A DNA stretch of 62,201 bases from Lachnospiraceae bacterium (GTDB taxonomy: Bacteria; Bacillota; Clostridia; Lachnospirales; Lachnospiraceae), in contig JAFYZH010000059.1 of the NCBI GenBank assembly GCA_017548765.1, positions 1 to 62,201 on the forward strand, given 5' to 3'. Positions within the stretch are counted from its first letter, which is position 1. Each line of letters begins with the position of its first letter. This document shows, piece after piece, positions 43,130 through 51,032 of the stretch. The position numbers and the translations under genes are program-made. Under the pieces are notes generated by a model. It was not told the DNA's origin. It did no database searches and was given only the letters and a program-made list of their open reading frames with translations.

Positions 43130-44311
43130 TTAAACCAGATCCGGGTTCTCACGATAACGGGTGAGTAACCGGTTGATGCGTTCGGTCGGGTTCAGCAGAT
43201 CGTGAATGCTGGCGTTGTGATTCAGGTGATCGATCAGCATCGCGATGTATTTGCTTAAGTCGACGGAAACATAGTACGGACGGGAGAGCAACTCCGGCGT
43301 CTGGTAGATCAGATTTGTGGTATAGATGCGGTCAATGATGCCGGCTTCGTATGCATTATCGAACTTCGCCAGTCCGTTGGTGAAGAGACCGAAGGTCACA
43401 ACACCGAAGACACGGCGCGCCTTACGACGCTTCAGTTCGCGCGCAACGTCGAGAATGCTGTCACCGGAGGAGATCATGTCATCGACGATGATCACATCCT
43501 GACCTTCCACGTCCGCCCCGAGAAACTCGTGTGCGACGATGGGGTTGCGTCCGTCCACGACTTTCGAGTAGTCGCGGCGCTTGTAGAACATACCCATGTC
43601 GACACCCAGACGGTTCGCATAGTGGATGGCACGGCGGGTACCGCCTTCATCCGGGCTGATGACCATCAGGTGTTCGGGATCGATGGTGAGATCCTTCTCG
43701 GTTTTCAAAAGTGCTTTAATGAACTGATAGATACAGGGCACATCCTCGAACGAAACGAGCGGGATGGCGTTCTGTACACGGGAGTCATGGGCATCGAACG
43801 TGATGATGTTGGATACGCCCATATTGACCAGTTCCTTCAGTGCGATGGCACAGTCCAGAGACTCACGGCCGCTGCGCTTATCCTGACGGCTTTCGTACAG
43901 GAAAGGCATGATGACCGAGATACGGCGAGCCTTACCACCGATAGCGGCGATCATACGCTTCAGATCCTGAAAATGATCGTCCGGCGACATGTGGTTCACA
44001 TGTCCGCAGAGCGAATACGTCAGACTGTAGTTGCAGACATCGACCATGAGGTAGATGTCGTCACCGCGGACGGACTCACTGATCACGCCCTTTGCCTCGC
44101 CGGTGCCGAAACGCGGCGCCGAGGCCTCGATGATGAAAGAGGGCTTTTCATAGCCTGCAAACGAAATCGTGTGGGCCTGCTCATGCTCACGCTCGACACG
44201 CTGGCGCGCGAGGTGTGCATCGACCTGCTTACCGAGTGCTTCGCAGCTCTTCAGCGGAATGAGACCCAAAGGTCCGATGGGAATTGCATTGGACAAAAGT
44301 TCGGCTGCCAT
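43130..44311 (-). CDS. prs: Ribose-phosphate pyrophosphokinase (PRPP synthase)
   Basis: A 393-aa enzyme making phosphoribosyl pyrophosphate from ribose-5-phosphate and ATP, the precursor of nucleotides, His and Trp. Key segments are FDAHDSR, VISPDEGGTRRA and the PRPP-binding loop IIVDDMISSGDS. It is longer than the E. coli type (315 aa), as in the long clostridial class, with an N-terminal extension and an inserted loop. The start at 44311 follows GGGAGG. A promoter lies at 44432-44460, giving a 120-nt leader. Confidence 0.93.
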   Translation of the reverse strand: MAAELLSNAIPIGPLGLIPLKSCEALGKQVDAHLARQRVEREHEQAHTISFAGYEKPSFIIEASAPRFGTGEAKGVISESVRGDDIYLMVDVCNYSLTYSLCGHVNHMSPDDHFQDLKRMIAAIGGKARRISVIMPFLYESRQDKRSGRESLDCAIALKELVNMGVSNIITFDAHDSRVQNAIPLVSFEDVPCIYQFIKALLKTEKDLTIDPEHLMVISPDEGGTRRAIHYANRLGVDMGMFYKRRDYSKVVDGRNPIVAHEFLGADVEGQDVIIVDDMISSGDSILDVARELKRRKARRVFGVVTFGLFTNGLAKFDNAYEAGIIDRIYTTNLIYQTPELLSRPYYVSVDLSKYIAMLIDHLNHNASIHDLLNPTERINRLLTRYRENPDLV

Positions 44312-44431
44312 AATAATCCTCCCGGATGTTTTTTTGAAGACGGGACACATGCCCGAAGTTGTGGGAAATGTTTGATATGTGACCGGGGAGCGGCGGTCGG
44401 AAACGACCGGATGCCGTCCTTCGGCGTAAAC

Positions 44432-44460
44432 ATATTAGCACTTACCCGGACCCGTGTCAA
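44432..44460 (-). promoter_or_regulatory. Promoter of prs
   Basis: Minus strand: TTGACA, 17 bp, TAATAT preceded by TGC. The -35 is consensus and lies just beyond the stop of the DnaI-like gene. Confidence 0.8.
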
Positions 44461-44463
44461 GAC

Positions 44464-45483
44464 TCACGAGCGGTTTTTGAGCGCGTGACGCACATTAAAA
44501 TCGACGCCGTCGGTCGTACACAGGTGCATGTACGGAGCGGAAGTGATGCGGTCGACCACACGTTCGGTGTAGGTCCTGCGCAGCAGATCCGGCGTGTAAT
44601 TCGACGTCAAAATGGTGCTTTTCTTCGCGACCAGGCGATCATTGATCAGGCGGAAGAAGTACGACGCCGTGTGGGCAGTCGCGGGCTCCGTTCCCAGATC
44701 ATCGATGATCAGCAGGTCGCAGTCGAAAAGCATATTCGTGCGGTCGATCTCCTCGTCTTCGCTGTCCTCATCCTTAAAGGCCCAGGTGCTCTGCCGAAGG
44801 GTGGAGAAGGCGTCCGTGGCTGAAAGGTACAGCACGGAGTACCCGCGGTCCATGACCCTGTGGGCAATGCAACCGGAGAGGAAGGTCTTGCTGGTACCGG
44901 TGTTACCGGTGATCAGCAGGCTGTCTGCATTCTCCGTCGAGAAACTCTCGGCGTAGTTTTTGCAGACATCCACGATCTGCTCCATGAGGTCGCGAACGCT
45001 CCAGCCGCCGGCTTCGTGCTTCACATTTGCCGGATACAGGCTCATATCGAGTTTGTCGAAATTCTGCTCATCCAGGGATGTGAGGTTCGAGTAGCGGTAG
45101 AGCTGCGAGATGATCAACTGCCAGCTGCAAGTGCAGGGCTTCCCGGCGATGAAACCGGTATCCTTACACAGCGGGCAATGATAGTACGGCTCCAGGTAAT
45201 CTTCGGGAATGTTGTTCTCCTTAAGCAGTTGCTTCTGCTTGCGTCCCAGTTCCTTCAGTTCATCGGCAAGCGCCGCGCGCTTCCCGGTGTCGGCGGGTTC
45301 CCCGCCCAAAGCGGCCCGTGCTGCCTGCGCCGAGATCCGCGCCTGCTCGGCGGTCAGCTCACGATAGCCTGCGACGTTCTCAAATACATGGGCACGCCGC
45401 TCGTTCTCGATCCGCACGTCTTCATTACGGAGAAGCGAATAGTGACGATTGATCAGGTTTTTGATCTCGTTCGGGTAACTCAT
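44464..45483 (-). CDS. DnaI/DnaC-like helicase loader ATPase
   Basis: A 339-aa AAA+ ATPase that probably loads the replicative helicase. The N-terminus is helical; a zinc-binding CPLC ... CTC segment lies in the middle; the Walker A loop is GNTGTSKT and the Walker B segment LLIIDDLGTE. The order (N-domain, zinc site, AAA+ core) matches DnaI of Bacillus rather than IstB of transposons. It overlaps the DnaD-domain gene by 4 nt (ATGA), so the two primosome proteins are coupled. Confidence 0.85.
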   Translation of the reverse strand: MSYPNEIKNLINRHYSLLRNEDVRIENERRAHVFENVAGYRELTAEQARISAQAARAALGGEPADTGKRAALADELKELGRKQKQLLKENNIPEDYLEPYYHCPLCKDTGFIAGKPCTCSWQLIISQLYRYSNLTSLDEQNFDKLDMSLYPANVKHEAGGWSVRDLMEQIVDVCKNYAESFSTENADSLLITGNTGTSKTFLSGCIAHRVMDRGYSVLYLSATDAFSTLRQSTWAFKDEDSEDEEIDRTNMLFDCDLLIIDDLGTEPATAHTASYFFRLINDRLVAKKSTILTSNYTPDLLRRTYTERVVDRITSAPYMHLCTTDGVDFNVRHALKNRS

Positions 45484-46853
45484 GCATTCACCTTCTCTTT
45501 CAGCTTCTTATAGATCGCCTCGTTCGCATGACGATTGTAATCGTAATCATGCTGCGGGAAATCGTTGAAGTCTTTCTGGGGAGCAGCGGAAACCTTGCGG
45601 GCCGCCGCGGCCGCCTTCTGCCCGTTGCGATGGGCTTCACCGGCCGTGCGGATCTCATCCAGCGTCCGGAGACCTGCCTTATTCCAGTTGGAAAGAAGCA
45701 CATTGTAGTAGTGCAGGATCGAGAGCGAGTCTCCGCTCGAAACCGCCTGGAGCTGACGACTGCGTGTGCGGTCGCAGGCTTCCAGAAGGATCTCGTCGGA
45801 GGACGAACCGAAGGTGTTTCTCCAGCTGTGGATGGAATTCATCTCACCGATGGTCGGTTTCAATGCATCCAGTCCGAGCTTCGAGAAGACGATCTTCGTG
45901 AACGTGGAGTCTTCCTCTGTGTAGAGAGGATCCGTCTCAAAACGATGCGCATAGGTGAGGTTCAGGAAATCCGAAACCAGCTTCCGCACGTCGTTTTTCT
46001 GCGTCGGGATGATATCCTTCAGGCTTTCGTAGACATCGTCCGCGGTTTCCTTAAAGGTATCGAACTTCAGCACGGGTTCTCCGGTCTTCAGGCTCTTTTT
46101 GGACTTATACTTCTGGCAATAATCCGCGATCGCGAGGATGGCTTCCTCATCCTGCTCGAAACGGCGGAAGATCTCCAAAAGGACATCTACCTGTACACGC
46201 TTCAGTTCACGGTTCATCAGCGAAGGCGCCTGCAGCGTCTGCATCAGGATCATGAACCTCGGGTCCGACTCCAGCTTCAGAAGTTCATCCGACTGCTGCG
46301 CGGGAACACGGGTCGCGGTCGCGTCTTCCAGTCCGTAGCGCATGGGCTTACGCTCCTGCACGGGCTCGGAAGAAACGACGGGAGTAACTGCCTCCGGGGC
46401 TTCGGCGGGCGCCGAAACCGTAGCGGAAGCGGGCAGATCCGAAACAGGAGCCTCCTGCGTCTGGGCCTGCGTATCCTCCGGGTCGACATCACGAAGCGTC
46501 ATCTGCATCTGACCATCCTCATCATCCTCAAAGATCAGCATCTTCTCACGACGCGGCGTGACAGGAAGAAGCGTGATCGATGACAGACGTGATCCCTTCT
46601 GTTCCAGCGCGATCAGGCCGTTATCTGCCCAATAGTGCAGGGCATAACAGAGCGAGGTGCGGCTTACGCCAAGCGCCTGCTCCATGTCTTTCAGTCCGAT
46701 CGAAGCGCCGTCCGAAGCAGAAAGCGCGTTCAGAAGATAGAGATACGTCTTCAAGCAGAGTGCGTCCGCCGTCATCATGTAATCCGTGATAAAAGTGCGC
46801 GGCAACTGGATCGTATCCGGTTGCATACGGTTGTTAACAGGTATCTGTGCCAT
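45480..46853 (-). CDS. DnaD-domain replication protein
   Basis: A 457-aa protein with an N-terminal winged-helix domain (LKDMEQALGVSRTSLCYALHYW), an acidic Ala/Pro/Glu linker of about 80 residues, and one or two DnaD-type helical domains in the second half, including a region near NSIHSWRNTFGSSSDEILLEA. DnaD binds DNA and works with DnaB/DnaI in primosome assembly at the origin and at stalled forks. It is the first gene of the pair, with a promoter at 46916-46944 and a palindrome in its leader. The linker and the length (DnaD is about 230 aa) suggest a DnaB/DnaD-like fusion typical of Clostridia. Confidence 0.8.
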   Translation of the reverse strand: MAQIPVNNRMQPDTIQLPRTFITDYMMTADALCLKTYLYLLNALSASDGASIGLKDMEQALGVSRTSLCYALHYWADNGLIALEQKGSRLSSITLLPVTPRREKMLIFEDDEDGQMQMTLRDVDPEDTQAQTQEAPVSDLPASATVSAPAEAPEAVTPVVSSEPVQERKPMRYGLEDATATRVPAQQSDELLKLESDPRFMILMQTLQAPSLMNRELKRVQVDVLLEIFRRFEQDEEAILAIADYCQKYKSKKSLKTGEPVLKFDTFKETADDVYESLKDIIPTQKNDVRKLVSDFLNLTYAHRFETDPLYTEEDSTFTKIVFSKLGLDALKPTIGEMNSIHSWRNTFGSSSDEILLEACDRTRSRQLQAVSSGDSLSILHYYNVLLSNWNKAGLRTLDEIRTAGEAHRNGQKAAAAARKVSAAPQKDFNDFPQHDYDYNRHANEAIYKKLKEKVNA

Positions 46854-46875
46854 AGTTTCTAAGTCCCCATTTTCC

Positions 46876-46904
46876 TGTGACCGGTGACGACCTCACCGGT
46901 TACA
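46876..46904 (-). promoter_or_regulatory. Long inverted repeat in the dnaD-like leader
   Basis: Arms TGTGACCGGTGA and TCACCGGTTACA (one mismatch in 12) surround a 5-nt centre. It lies between the -10 and the start codon, so it could be an operator or an RNA hairpin; there is no T-run. Confidence 0.5.
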
Positions 46905-46915
46905 CTCTACGAAGA

Positions 46916-46944
46916 ATTCTAACACAGAAAGGCGACTTTGTTAA
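46916..46944 (-). promoter_or_regulatory. Promoter of the DnaD/DnaI-like operon
   Basis: Minus strand: TTAACA, 17 bp, TAGAAT preceded by TGT (extended -10). Confidence 0.75.
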
Positions 46945-47003
46945 GGCAAAAGCGGCACTTTTTCCGCCCGTTTTGCGTGCTTTTCTTGAGTTCGTTTTGC
47001 ACT

Positions 47004-47176
47004 GTGGAAAGTGTTGAAAAAGTGGATAAATCGGTTTTCCGTTCCGGGCAAATGTGTCGTTTCCTTCGGCCGTTCGGACGTTTGGAGAGGGGAGGGGGAT
47101 TCCGGATCCAATCCACAAATAATCCACATTTTCCGCAGCCGCCGGAGGAACCGACGTTTGTGGAAAATGTGGATAA
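47004..47176. promoter_or_regulatory. Cluster of DnaA-box-like sites between dnaD and murC
   Basis: An exact TGTGGATAA is at 47168-47176, preceded directly by TGTGGAAAA (47159-47167). Others are TAATCCACA (47120-47128), CAATCCACA (47109-47117), AGTGGATAA (47021-47029) and TGTGGAAAG (47004-47012). They occupy most of the 342-nt gap, which has no coding region I can support. The cluster could titrate DnaA or couple dnaD/dnaI expression to replication. No AT-rich unwinding element is evident, and dnaA itself is absent. Confidence 0.6.
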
Positions 47177-47195
47177 AAGAGACACCAGAGGTGTA

Positions 47196-48596
47196 TTATT
47201 CTTTTGAAAGTATGTAATCACCGAACTCGTGAATGTTTCCGCTACCGCTCATGGTTATCAACAAATCGCCGTTGATATCCTGCTGAAGAAGGAAATTCTT
47301 CATATCGTCAAATGTCGGACAATAATGCGCGTCGACCCCGTTTTTTTGCAGTGCTTCGCACAAAAGTTCGGAGCTTACGCCCAGGGTATCGGTCTCGCGC
47401 GCGGGGTACAATTTCATGAGTACCACGTGGTCGGCCAGAGACAGCGCCTGCACGAATTCGTTGAAGAACTGCTTCGTGCGGGAGTAGGTGTGGGGCTGGA
47501 AGAGCGCCCAGATCTGACGGTGCGGGAAGTTCACCGCAGCCTTCAGCGTTGCCTCGATCTCCTGCGGATGGTGCGCGTAATCATCGTAGAGCATGCCGCC
47601 GCCCCACGGTCCCTTCTTCTCGAAACGCGCGCCTGCGCCGGTGTACTCCGCGATGGCCGGAACGATCGTCTCGGGGCGGATGCCCATCAGTAGCGCCGTA
47701 ACGATGGCGGAGAGGCAATTGCCCACGTTGTGGATGCCCGGAACGGAGAGCTGGACGTGCATCAGACACATCGCGCAACCCTTCTTGCATACGTCGAATT
47801 CGTAGTACGGCGTGCCCGGGATCAGGGCGATATTTTCCGCGTGGTAATCCGCGTTTTTATCGTTCATATTATAGGTAACGATGCGGCACGGAAGACCGGC
47901 GGTCAGCTGGTCGAGATCCTTTATCGCGTAGTCGATGACCACGGCGCCCTCGGCGGGAACATTTTCCATGTAACCACGGAAGGAGTTGCGGACATCGTCC
48001 ATATCTTTGAAGAAGTCCATGTGCTCCGCCTCGATGTTGAGAACGATCTCATACAGGGGGTAGAGGTAGTGGAAACTGTTGGTGTATTCGCAGGCTTCCG
48101 CGAGGAAGACGGGGCTCTTGCCGCAGCGTACGGTGCCGCCGATCTTCGGGAGCTCGCTGCCGACGGTGATGGTCGGGTCCAGGCCGGCCGCCAGGAGGAT
48201 GTGGGACATGATCGAGGTGGTCGTGGTCTTACCATGGGTGCCGGCTACGCCGACGGAAATGGGATACTCGCGCATGATCTGGCCCAGCAGCTCGCCGCGG
48301 GTCAGCATGGGGATGTTCATCTCGGCGGCCTTTGCGAATTCCGGGTTATCCGGATGGATGGCTGCGTTGTAGACCAGAAGTCCGACGTCCTCGGTGATGT
48401 GGGAAGCGTCGTGGCCGATCCACACCTGGAAGCCCAGGTTTTTCAAATAGTTGGTCTCAATGCTTTCCGCGCGGTCCGAACCGGTTACGTGAAAGCCCTT
48501 CTCTCTGAGTATAAAAGCAAGTCCGCTCATGCTCATTCCGCCGATGCCGATGAAATGAACGTGGCAGGGTTTTTCCGAATCGATCTGAAATGACAT
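47196..48596 (-). CDS. murC: UDP-N-acetylmuramate--L-alanine ligase
   Basis: A 466-aa cytoplasmic ligase adding L-alanine to UDP-MurNAc in peptidoglycan synthesis. The N-terminal HFIGIGGMSMSGLA is the nucleotide-binding start, GTHGKTTTTS is the ATP loop, and YDDYAHHPQEIEATLKA is the Mur ligase C-domain signature. Length is typical. I chose the ATG at 48596; the open frame upstream crosses the promoter. The C-terminus ends at 47196, next to the DnaA-box cluster. Confidence 0.95.
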   Translation of the reverse strand: MSFQIDSEKPCHVHFIGIGGMSMSGLAFILREKGFHVTGSDRAESIETNYLKNLGFQVWIGHDASHITEDVGLLVYNAAIHPDNPEFAKAAEMNIPMLTRGELLGQIMREYPISVGVAGTHGKTTTTSIMSHILLAAGLDPTITVGSELPKIGGTVRCGKSPVFLAEACEYTNSFHYLYPLYEIVLNIEAEHMDFFKDMDDVRNSFRGYMENVPAEGAVVIDYAIKDLDQLTAGLPCRIVTYNMNDKNADYHAENIALIPGTPYYEFDVCKKGCAMCLMHVQLSVPGIHNVGNCLSAIVTALLMGIRPETIVPAIAEYTGAGARFEKKGPWGGGMLYDDYAHHPQEIEATLKAAVNFPHRQIWALFQPHTYSRTKQFFNEFVQALSLADHVVLMKLYPARETDTLGVSSELLCEALQKNGVDAHYCPTFDDMKNFLLQQDINGDLLITMSGSGNIHEFGDYILSKE

Positions 48597-48661
48597 AGTA
48601 GTAAGCCTTTCCTGAAACTGTAAGGACATGCGCCCCACAGTATGTGATAAATAATAAATCA

Positions 48662-48690
48662 AGTATAGCGCAAACCGCACCAAAGTGCAA
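48662..48690 (-). promoter_or_regulatory. Promoter of murC
   Basis: Minus strand: TTGCAC, 17 bp, TATACT. It starts a 335-nt divergent gap that also holds two plus-strand promoters. Confidence 0.75.
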
Positions 48691-48781
48691 GATGAGGGGG
48701 CATTTTCCGCGGGGAAACGAGGTTGTTTCTTACGAAGCATTAATTCTTGTTTACTCTTTCCTTAAGGTTTGGCGCGGGTGA

Positions 48782-48810
48782 TTGTCGGTGGAAAATGCGT
48801 TTGGTATAAT
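48782..48810 (+). promoter_or_regulatory. Upstream promoter of the TIR gene
   Basis: TTGTCG, 17 bp, TATAAT. Confidence 0.65.
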
Positions 48811-48844
48811 GGTTACAATAGGTTGAATAGTTCCCGCTTTTGCC

Positions 48845-48873
48845 TTTACGTGCGCATGCGGATGCGGTATAAT
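48845..48873 (+). promoter_or_regulatory. Downstream promoter of the TIR gene
   Basis: TTTACG, 17 bp, TATAAT. It is 63 bp from the first promoter, so the gene can be driven from two starts. Confidence 0.65.
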
Positions 48874-48931
48874 GAAAGAGCATGAGAGGGGCAAGAACGA
48901 CAGAAGCAGAAGAGACGAGGAGGAGCCCGAT

Positions 48932-50974
48932 ATGTTCGTATATAACTGTAAAATGTGCGGAGCGCCGCTGAATATCGAAGATGGAATGACCGTATGTGAG
49001 TGTGAATACTGCGGGACCTGGCAGAGTCTTCCGAAGATCGGAGATGAGAAGAGGCTGGCGCAGATCAACCGCGCGAACTACTTCCGTCAAAATGGTGATT
49101 TCGAGCGTGCGGAGCGGATCTATGAAGAACTGATCGAAAACCTGGATGCAGCGGCCAATGCTGCTGCGGCAGAACAGGCGAAAAACTCCGACGCCTCTTC
49201 GGAAACCGGCGGGATCGCCGAGGCGCAGGGAGAGGCCCTGGCTGCGATCCACAAGGCGGATGCAGAGCTGTTCTGGTCGCTGGCACTGTGCCGCTATGGT
49301 ATCGAATATGTGACGGATTCGGCTACGGGAAGGAAGATCCCGACCTGCCGTCGGGTGCAGTATAAGAACATTCTGGACGACGATGACTATCGTCGTGCCG
49401 TTTCCCATGCGGATTCCGCGCAGAAGGATCTGATCATGTCCGAAGCGCGCTATATATCGAACGTACAGAAGGGCATCCTCGAGATCTCCCGGAAGGAAGA
49501 CCCGTACGATGTGTTTATCTGCTATAAGGAGAGCGATGATAAGGGCAACCGCACGAAGGACAGCGTTCTGGCCCAGGATATGTACTATCAGCTGACCCGC
49601 GAAGGCTATAAGGTATTCTTCGCTCGTGTGACGCTGGAGGGAAAACTGGGTACAGAGTACGAGCCCTATATCTTTGCTGCCCTGAATTCGGCGAAGGTCA
49701 TGATCGTGCTGGGCACGAAAAAGGAACACTTCGAGGCGACCTGGGTGAAAAACGAGTGGATGAGGTATCTGGCCCTGATGCGGGATGACCGTAAACGTCG
49801 CCTGATCCCGGCGTACCAGGACATGGATCCGTACGACCTGCCGGAGGCGCTTTCGATGTTTCAGGCGCAGGATATGTCTAAACTGGGCTCCATGCAGGAT
49901 ATCCTGACCGTGATCCAAAACATAGATCAGGAGGAACGGGAAAAAACATCGGCCCGCCGTGAAACGCTGGTCGTTTCGGATGTGACGGAGACAGCGCCTC
50001 TGCTGCGTCGTATCGGTTACTTCCTCGAAGACGGCGAATTCGACCGGGCGGCGCAGTACTGCGACCGCGTGTTGAACCTGGACCCGGAGTGTGCATTGGC
50101 CTACATATACTCCATTATGGTCGAAAAGAAGGTACATACGCTCGACGAGCTGGAGCAGGTATGTGACAATGACGGCATGACCGCCGATGACAACTATAAA
50201 AAAGCGATCCGTTTTGCGGATGCGGAATTAAAGGAAAAACTGAAGCGCATTGACCAGCAGATGATCTACAACGATGCGGTAAACAAAATGCAGCATCCGG
50301 AGGATGCCGAACATTTTCCGGATACGGTTTCGGAGTTCCGCAGCATCCCGGGCTTCAAGGATGCCGATCAGAGACTGCTGGAATGCGTCGTTCTGAAGCA
50401 GAATCTTTCGGAGCAGATGTATGCCTTCGCGGAGCGGGATCTGGAACGCCTGATGCGGGATACGCAAAAGTACCCTTCACCGTTCCGGGAACTGGCGGGA
50501 AGATATGCGCTGATCGCGAAAATGAAACCGGATCCGGAACTGGATGAACTGGAGAGAGAGAATATGGCTTTCCGGAGAAAGACCAGTGAGGAGAAGGCGA
50601 TGGAATGCCGTTATATCGCCGCAGTCTCCGAACTGAAACGTGCGTCGCGTCCGGATGAGGTCAATATAGCCTATATTCATTTGAGGGAATTAGGCGATTA
50701 TAAGGATGCGCAAGCCCTGGTGAAACAGCATAAGGCCGAAAGCAAAGAAAAAGAGAAGCAGAGGCAGAAAGCCGAAGAGGATTACCTGCGTGAGCGCGCG
50801 TTGAGCGGTTCGGGCGGAGGCCGCCGCAGTTTCGCGAGTGAGTTAGGAGCGAAAAGCATTACTACGACCATACTGGTTATTATCGTGATTATTATCATAA
50901 TCATCGGATTAGTAACCGGCAATCTTACAATAGGCGAACTTCTGGAAAGTTTTCTCAAAACTGATTTGGAATAA
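48932..50974 (+). CDS. Zinc-ribbon TIR-domain protein with C-terminal membrane anchor
   Basis: A 680-aa protein in four parts. Residues 6-27 are a zinc ribbon (C6xxC9, C24xxC27). Residues about 40-190 are helical TPR-like repeats with an Ala-rich insertion. A TIR domain runs from about 191 to 335 (YDVFICYKES, YKVFFARVTLEGKLGTEYEP, then WVKNEW); Trp 271 and Glu 275 match the W-x-x-x-E of SARM1 (W638/E642), so the NADase glutamate is present. The rest is repeats of the DYKDA type, and residues about 642-663 form a transmembrane helix. The ATG at 48932 follows GGAGG. It heads a set of three paralogues. Function unknown; NAD-cleaving or signalling activity is inference. Confidence 0.8.
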   Translation: MFVYNCKMCGAPLNIEDGMTVCECEYCGTWQSLPKIGDEKRLAQINRANYFRQNGDFERAERIYEELIENLDAAANAAAAEQAKNSDASSETGGIAEAQGEALAAIHKADAELFWSLALCRYGIEYVTDSATGRKIPTCRRVQYKNILDDDDYRRAVSHADSAQKDLIMSEARYISNVQKGILEISRKEDPYDVFICYKESDDKGNRTKDSVLAQDMYYQLTREGYKVFFARVTLEGKLGTEYEPYIFAALNSAKVMIVLGTKKEHFEATWVKNEWMRYLALMRDDRKRRLIPAYQDMDPYDLPEALSMFQAQDMSKLGSMQDILTVIQNIDQEEREKTSARRETLVVSDVTETAPLLRRIGYFLEDGEFDRAAQYCDRVLNLDPECALAYIYSIMVEKKVHTLDELEQVCDNDGMTADDNYKKAIRFADAELKEKLKRIDQQMIYNDAVNKMQHPEDAEHFPDTVSEFRSIPGFKDADQRLLECVVLKQNLSEQMYAFAERDLERLMRDTQKYPSPFRELAGRYALIAKMKPDPELDELERENMAFRRKTSEEKAMECRYIAAVSELKRASRPDEVNIAYIHLRELGDYKDAQALVKQHKAESKEKEKQRQKAEEDYLRERALSGSGGGRRSFASELGAKSITTTILVIIVIIIIIIGLVTGNLTIGELLESFLKTDLE

Positions 50975-51032
50975 CAAATGAGCGCTCCCTTTATATGACT
51001 GCGTAGTTTTAAGAGGGCAGAGAGGATAAATA

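Noticed and set aside
47004-47176. Main replication origin
   Set aside because: dnaA, dnaN and an AT-rich unwinding region are absent; only DnaA-like boxes are present.
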